NCBI RefSeq assembly: GCF_932276165.1
Contig: NC_064005.1
Span: forward strand, 5,022,001 to 5,086,000
Direction of reading: 5' to 3'
Source: Plutella xylostella
Taxonomy: Eukaryota > Arthropoda > Insecta > Lepidoptera > Plutellidae
DNA: 64,000 bases
Part shown: in pieces, positions 59,398-64,000 of the stretch
Numbering within the stretch: the stretch's first letter is position 1
How the letters are laid out: every line of letters starts with the position of its first letter
Notes under the pieces: generated by a model
Told to the model about the DNA's origin: nothing
What the model saw: only the letters and a program-made list of their open reading frames with translations
Database searches by the model: none
Translations under genes and position numbers: made by a program

Positions 59398-59987
59398 GTG
59401 TATGTGCAAATGGCGCTCCTCCTCTGATATTATACATCGGAATGGATATTAAAAGTAGAAACATGTTTATTTCGGTAAATAAATAGGTACACAGTTACAC
59501 ACCAATAATCTACCAAAATCTCACTACAATAAAAAAATAGGCGGTTAGTTTTTAAATGAAAAATTGGTAAGTAGTAATATTTCGACAAAGGCCCTGAAAA
59601 ATCTTTTAGTAGAGAGACTTGATTTTGAACGTAATACATTAGGTACCGAAAAGCTGAGGTAGCTTAAAATTTGTAAGAATAGTTTTCAATTTCCGATTAT
59701 ACGTTTATGAAGTTTCTGCCCTCTATTTCAGTAACCCAGCGATAAACGTCTACAGATTTGATACTGCAACCAAACACAAAGGCCGGCTCAGAACACAAAA
59801 TCAATAGAGATCTCAGTCTCTTCGCGTATTTAGGTATGTGCTATAACATGACGCACGCTAACACCTCACCTATACACTCGCAAACTGTACATACCCGGTC
59901 TCGGTACCTACATGTTGATTACTGATTTGATTACAAACATTACACAACATTGGAAACTGGCTTTTACAGATTGAATAAAATATTTAC

Positions 59988-60290
59988 CTGAGATCAGATG
60001 TTGGGCTGGCTGGCATGGTGGTTCAAGGGTAGGCTCGTAGGTTGGAGCCAGGCGCCAGGGTGTAGGGGGCAGCACCGCTCACGGAGCGAGCCGGCCGCGG
60101 CGGCGGCGCGCGGCGCACTCGCCCTCGACCTTGGCCGTCAAACCCGCGCATGCGCCGCGCGCCCCGCGCCTCCCCCCCGCCAATTATGTCATTGTGATGT
60201 GAGATGTGGATGTGTGCTGCCAAGTCGCGCTTCGCTGCTACACGGCGCAGTGACGTCATGCCGTGACTTGGCGAATGTTGCAGCATGTTG
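59988..60290 (-). promoter_or_regulatory. GC-rich promoter / first-exon candidate of miRNA host
   Basis: CpG-dense block with a perfect CRE TGACGTCA (60,251-60,258) and NRF-1-type palindrome GCGCATGCGC (60,146-60,155), both common in TATA-less promoters. On the - strand the block runs into CAACATCTGATCTCAG followed by donor GTAAAT (exon end 59,988). It lies just downstream of the NRF-6-like gene, facing 25 kb of gene-free DNA and then miR-317. An 87-codon frame inside looks compositional. Confidence 0.4.
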
Positions 60291-60815
60291 TAGGTTTTCA
60301 GCTAAGGCGAGCGCAGAGCTAAACTTAGATTCTTACTTTAATGTCAATTTGCCTCATATATCGCAGAACATTGGCGATACCTCAATGCTGAAACATTTGT
60401 TTCATGCAAACACTACCTTTTTGCACCTTTTTGATATATTTAATAAAAATAACACATACCTACAAATGCATCTCTGTTGTTTAATATCTTTATCTCTTAC
60501 TGTATTTTTATGTCTGTTATCAAACAAGATTTCAGATAAATCCTCTGCTAGTTAGAATACTCGTACAGTAAACAGGGTGTACTGTGGAACCGGTTCCAAT
60601 TGAAAAACTAGACGGTTTCGCCATCTAGTTTACAGCGTGCAAACTAATAAGTTTGCAGAATTCCAGCCGACGATCCATGAAACAAGAGCTCACTGACTGA
60701 ACCTATGAACTTAATGGTATCATTGTATTTCTGTAGATGGCTCTTTTATAGGATTTTCAGTCAGAAAGGTTTCATGAAATAAAATTGCAGATCATATAAA
60801 TTCGTATAATAAATT
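60291..60815. other. Spacer between host promoter candidate and NRF-6-like 3' end
   Basis: AT-rich; GGTTCCAATTGAAAAACTAG / CTAGTTTACAGC-type local inverted bits at 60,590-60,640. No gene. Confidence 0.3.
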
Positions 60816-60817
60816 GT

Positions 60818-60823
60818 TTTATT
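60818..60823 (-). terminator. Poly(A) signal of NRF-6-like gene
   Basis: TTTATT on + (AATAAA on -) lies 24 bases after the stop codon (60,847-60,849), giving a very short 3' UTR. Confidence 0.6.
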
Positions 60824-60846
60824 TTTAAAATATTTAATATCTATAG

Positions 60847-63393
60847 TTACACTTGTTTGTCAGGTACAGTGTCCGTCATACTTTGCTTGTGGTTATTCGT
60901 TATTCCATTAGCTTTCGGGTTGATATCCTCTTCGGTTAATTCTCTTGCTTCTATCTTCTTTAGGAGGTGCCTAGAATAACAACACAATATAGGTAAGTAC
61001 ATAATGATACTTATACAAATGTAGAGGCTGAAACAGAAGGGTCTTTGGTTGCTCATGATTCATCTAACGCGTTTTATCTGACAGGAACATAAATTTTATA
61101 TTAATTAAAGGCAGGCTTATCTGAAATATCTACCAGCCAACCTGAGGATATTGCCGATACAATACAAGGTTGCGGAGTTCACCATCCTTTCCCATGCATG
61201 ACGCACGATTGCCAACAGCTATAAGTGCCATCAATTATTAATTTACATAAGAATTGCATCGATTAATTTACTATTGACTAACATAATCAGACAAATTAGT
61301 TCTGAAACCTTCCACTCGCATTATTTCTCACGAGTGACGCACACTCTCTATTAAAACTTCACTTATTAGGTGATATAAGTTTGATTCGAAAAAAAAATTA
61401 GCGGATGTGAAGAAATGTTGTCACTTCCTTTTGATTTTTTGAGAAATTATCACGAAATTGGAAGTATATTGTTTTATTAATAATACATGATGTTGCAAAA
61501 AGGATATTGCTAGCAGAACGCCCTTTTGGCTTACCTAGTAGAAAGCTGGTTACAGGCTATGTCAACTATCGCTGTGAAATCGGTGCTGATGTCCAGCATT
61601 CGTTGAGATGTCAGTCATCATCATCAGCCATAGCAATTCACTGCTGGTCGTAAGCCTCTCCCAAAGCACGCCACTGGATGCGATCCATAGCTTTCCGTAT
61701 CTAATCATGACCGGCCACTTTTCGCAAGTCGTCACCCCATCTAGCTGAACTGTAATACCTGGGTATGAAGGCGAGCATGAACAGGTTGTTGACGGGAGCC
61801 TCCACCAGCAGCCAGAGGTGGTAGGAGATGAACAAACTCATCACCGTCACGCCCAGGTAGGCTGATGTCTGTAATGAGGTAAGATAGATAGAGTACTCTT
61901 TATTTGTACACCAAAGAATAATACATTAGCAAAATTATATTACAACACAACTTAGAGTTTTTTAAATTTAAAACTTTATTTAAACTAATAAAGTATGAAA
62001 AACCTCGTTTTGTAAGTGAAATATATTTTTTGAAAATTAACCTCCATTATGATCTATTCTTTTTTGCGGACTTAAATTATTCCAAAAACATAATTTAAAT
62101 TCTTTGTAAGGTACGTAAGTAATAGAATAAATATAATACATAATTTGGAAGGGCATTAATTTTAACAATAGTTCATACAAAAGAGTTCAACGCGTTGCCT
62201 AGAAATAGGAAAATTTGGCTTAGATTAAAAAATCATCAATCAAAAGTCTAAAATAAAATCTTATATATTTTGGAAACAAAGTAACATATTAGAGGACGGT
62301 GTACCTATACATATACTTAAAAAATATTACTACATTCACAAGCAATGAAAAAGTTCCATTGACATATATGAGCTTTTTCATTGCTCGGCAGTGTGTAACC
62401 TGTATTAAAATCTTCTCAATGACTTAACCTACTGACAGCCAACACTTGGCTACTCACAATAGTGGGTTTGTCGAGCTGCAGCAGGTTTCTGGTGACGTAT
62501 GTGTTGCGGTAGATGATGAGTCCATGTACCAGGTACACGCCGAACGCCAGGCGGCCCAGCGGCACCCACGGCGACCAGGATAGGAACGGGGTTATTATTG
62601 CTGGAAGACAAGTATTTAGTTTTTTTTTCTTTCGATTTATCATAGGTTACCATGCTTTTAAGCATACTCTAGGGAGGAAAAAGCGATGCTAATATAAAAA
62701 AAAATGTTGTAACTGAATTAATAATAATAATAATATGTGGGGACATCTCACACACGGCCATCCGACCCCAAGCTAGGTAGAACCTGTGTTATGGGTGTCG
62801 GACAGCTGATATATCTACACAAATACATAGATAGATAGATACTAAATATAAATATCAACACCCAAGACCCGAAAACAAATATCTGTGTTTAAACAAATAT
62901 CTGCCCCAGCCGGGAATCGAACCCGGGACCATCGGCTCAGTAGTCAGGGTCACTAACCACTACGCCATTCGGTCGTCTATTAATTATAATTTATAATGAG
63001 CCTTCGAGTCAGCTTTTATTGGATTACTTATATTTTGGTGGTATCTATATGAGAGAATATAATACTATATCTATGTGCCACAAAACCTCTATGGCCAAAA
63101 AAGTATCACCTAATTATTGTAACGTCATTGATTTAGCTGGGCAACTGGTCATCCCATCGACAGTCTATTTTATTCTTATTTTAAAAACAAAACCGTTCAC
63201 AACACTCACGGACACTTCCATAAGCGCAGCTAAGCACGACCAGCGCTAACCCCAGGCACCAAGCGGGGCGGTTCAGGGCAGCATACAACGCCGCCTCCAC
63301 CGCGCCCCAGCCGTCCTGGTGCAGCTTGGCCCCGGACAGCAGGACTGCCAGCATGAGGACCAGGCCTGATGCTGCCCCGGATATGGCTGTTGT
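60847..63393 (-). CDS. NRF-6-like membrane acyltransferase, last four exons
   Basis: Exons on the - strand: 63,393-63,210, 62,600-62,458, 61,868-61,759 and 60,970-60,847, all AG/GT-bounded with matching phases, giving 186 residues and the stop. The family (nose resistant to fluoxetine, acyltransferase-3 domain) comprises multi-pass membrane proteins; nematode nrf-6 affects drug/lipid uptake and the biochemical reaction is generally unproven. Seen here: a hydrophobic helix (GLVLMLAVLLSG), the LNRPAWCLGLALVVLSCAYG segment, W-x-P-WVPLGRLAFGVYLVHG with the conserved YLVH, then LFISYHLWLLVEAPVNNLF with the family's EAP, and a hydrophilic tail. Upstream exons are outside the window. The donor after exon 3 (GTATTA) is weak. 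Confidence 0.87.
61490..61540 (+). mobile_element. MITE family M3 fragment
   Basis: TGTTGCAAAAAGGATATTGC and CCCTTTTGGCTTAC keep the terminal modules of M3; within the last intron of the NRF-6-like gene. A further piece, ATAGTAAGCCGAAAAAGGGG, is at 63,515-63,535. Confidence 0.45.
61617..61755 (-). mobile_element. RTE LINE 3' fragment in NRF-6-like intron
   Basis: CATCATCATCAGCCATAG..., CCTCTCCCAAAGC and GGATGCGATCCATAG match, on the - strand, the end of the RTE ORF and its tail. It begins four bases after the exon 3 donor. If that intron is retained the frame continues into the LINE (RWGDDLRKVAGHD) and stops. Confidence 0.75.
62338..62393. mobile_element. Short hairpin related to the 11.2-kb MITE
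   Basis: AGCAATGAAAAAGTTCCATT and AGCTTTTTCATTGCTCGGC are inverted and share GCAATGAAAAAGTTCCA with the ends of the element at 11,188-11,421. Confidence 0.5.
62735..62977 (-). repeat. SINE-B copy in NRF-6-like intron
   Basis: Same tRNA-like head as the 12.4-kb copy (ACCGAATGGCGTAGTGGTTA, box B GGTTCGATTCCC, GCTGGGGCAGATATTTGTTT), with a GATA-rich stretch and a tail GTGTGTGAGATGTCCCCACA on -. Confidence 0.8.
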
Positions 63394-63921
63394 CTGCGAG
63401 AGATGTGCCGTTTAAGGGTGGATTCTTGATTGGTTTTGACCTTTTGTGGAGCGACTTAACAGATCCGAGGAAATCGCACTACAAAATTTTATACAGGTTT
63501 ATATAGTTCGTCATATAGTAAGCCGAAAAAGGGGTGAATAGCTTGTCATCTTCAATAAAGTGGCTCACCATAGAATCGCACAACCGCTTTCAGCTAACAG
63601 TACCCTTTTTTGACATCTTATACAATGTGTTGTTTTTCGACCCCTACAAACTTAAAGGGTGTATTCTACGAGTGATTTCATCGAGAAAACACCCCCATAT
63701 GTGGGGTCAAATCTCAATATTCTAGAAATGGCAGCCATTTTAAAGTTTAAGTAGGTATCTATACTTATAAAAAAATCATTTTTTATGTTTTCATAAAAAA
63801 TCATATCTCGAGATTTAAACGCTTTACGGACATGAAATAAAATGATTTTATCCGCAAAAAGTCATCTCTATTCAATAAAATTATGCACAACTGCTAAAAA
63901 GTTACATGAAATAAGTTACAA
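63394..63921 (-). other. Intronic sequence of NRF-6-like gene
   Basis: Upstream of the first visible exon. AT-rich with one M3 fragment (63,515). No further exon of this gene could be recognised before the window end. Confidence 0.4.
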
Positions 63922-64000
63922 GGAGCGGTGGTAGCTCAGTCGGGTGAACGCCCGCTTCTCAATCAAGAGATGCGGGTTCGAATCCCGGCGCTGACATGTA
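63922..64000 (+). repeat. SINE-A head, cut by window end
   Basis: GGAGCGGTGGTAGCTCAGTC (A box) and GCGGGTTCGAATCCCGGCGC (B box) followed by TGACATGTA, the start of the SINE-A body seen at 58.2 kb. The acceptor stem does not close and the body follows directly, so it is not a tRNA gene. Confidence 0.85.

Larger units (their letters stand above)
13396..60290 (-). ncRNA. Inferred primary transcript of miR-317/277/34 cluster
   Basis: Three miRNA hairpins on one strand, in the order known for the insect miR-317/277/34 cluster, imply a shared precursor RNA. Upstream on the same strand I see segments with good splice borders: a first-exon-like end at 59,988 (CTCAG then GTAAAT) fed by a GC-rich block, 50,999-51,095, 40,282-40,329 and 29,765-30,058. 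Joined, they would make a spliced non-coding host of about 47 kb; frames do not connect into one protein. Start, exon linkage and 3' end are inference, and internal promoters at 23-24 or 27.6-28 kb would give shorter precursors. It converges with INO80D. Confidence 0.4.

Noticed and set aside
59998..60555. 185-codon + strand frame
   Set aside because: First half is compositional in the GC island and second half AT-rich; no domain, and splice evidence favours the - strand.
63922..64000. tRNA gene
   Set aside because: A and B boxes are present, but the 3' part continues into the SINE-A body and no acceptor stem closes; same for 12,410, 57,925 and 62,735.

Overview
This is nuclear DNA from an insect, almost certainly a moth or butterfly. 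The genes have introns with GT-AG borders, the base composition is AT-rich with sharp GC islands, and the repeats are those typical of Lepidoptera: tRNA-headed SINEs, RTE/jockey/CR1-type LINE 3' ends, Tc1/mariner elements and many inverted-repeat MITEs. No species can be named from the sequence alone.

Layout. (1) 1-8.3 kb, + strand: the last eight coding exons and long 3' UTR of the INO80 chromatin-remodelling complex subunit D gene (INO80D). It carries a C3Hc3H zinc-binding domain, an intronic 21-bp minisatellite, and an exon/intron border that has been triplicated and then split by a SINE. (2) 8.3-60.3 kb: about 50 kb without a recognisable host protein gene. Its main content is the conserved insect microRNA cluster miR-317 / miR-277 / miR-34, all on the - strand, transcribed in that order and spread over 21 kb (hairpins near 34.6, 20.3 and 13.4 kb). 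Isolated segments with good - strand splice sites lie at 59,988, 50,999-51,095, 40,282-40,329 and 29,765-30,058. A GC-rich, promoter-like block with CRE and NRF-1-type motifs lies at 60.0-60.3 kb. Together these suggest a spliced non-coding host transcript of up to about 47 kb running right to left and converging on INO80D. (3) 60.8-63.4 kb, - strand: the last four exons of a nose-resistant-to-fluoxetine-6 (NRF-6)-like membrane acyltransferase. The window ends inside a SINE.

Mobile DNA fills much of the rest. There is a Tc1 element with an intact DD34E transposase (32.6-34.3 kb) just downstream of miR-317 and a 5'-truncated jockey-like LINE with a reverse transcriptase fragment (41.3-42.5 kb). 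Two copies of one RTE LINE have clear target-site duplications (53.2 and 56.4 kb), and the second is interrupted by a 197-bp Harbinger-type MITE. A 718-bp mariner-type element has TIRs that include transposase coding sequence (46.3-47.0 kb). A likely LTR-retrotransposon relic shows a tRNA-Ser primer-binding site (31.3 kb), and there are numerous hairpin MITEs.

The protein genes at the two edges look unrelated to the miRNAs. The central biology is the miR-34/277/317 locus, known in other insects to act in ageing, metabolism and steroid-hormone-timed development. Here its unusual length, putative spliced host and TE-derived hairpins are the points worth checking.
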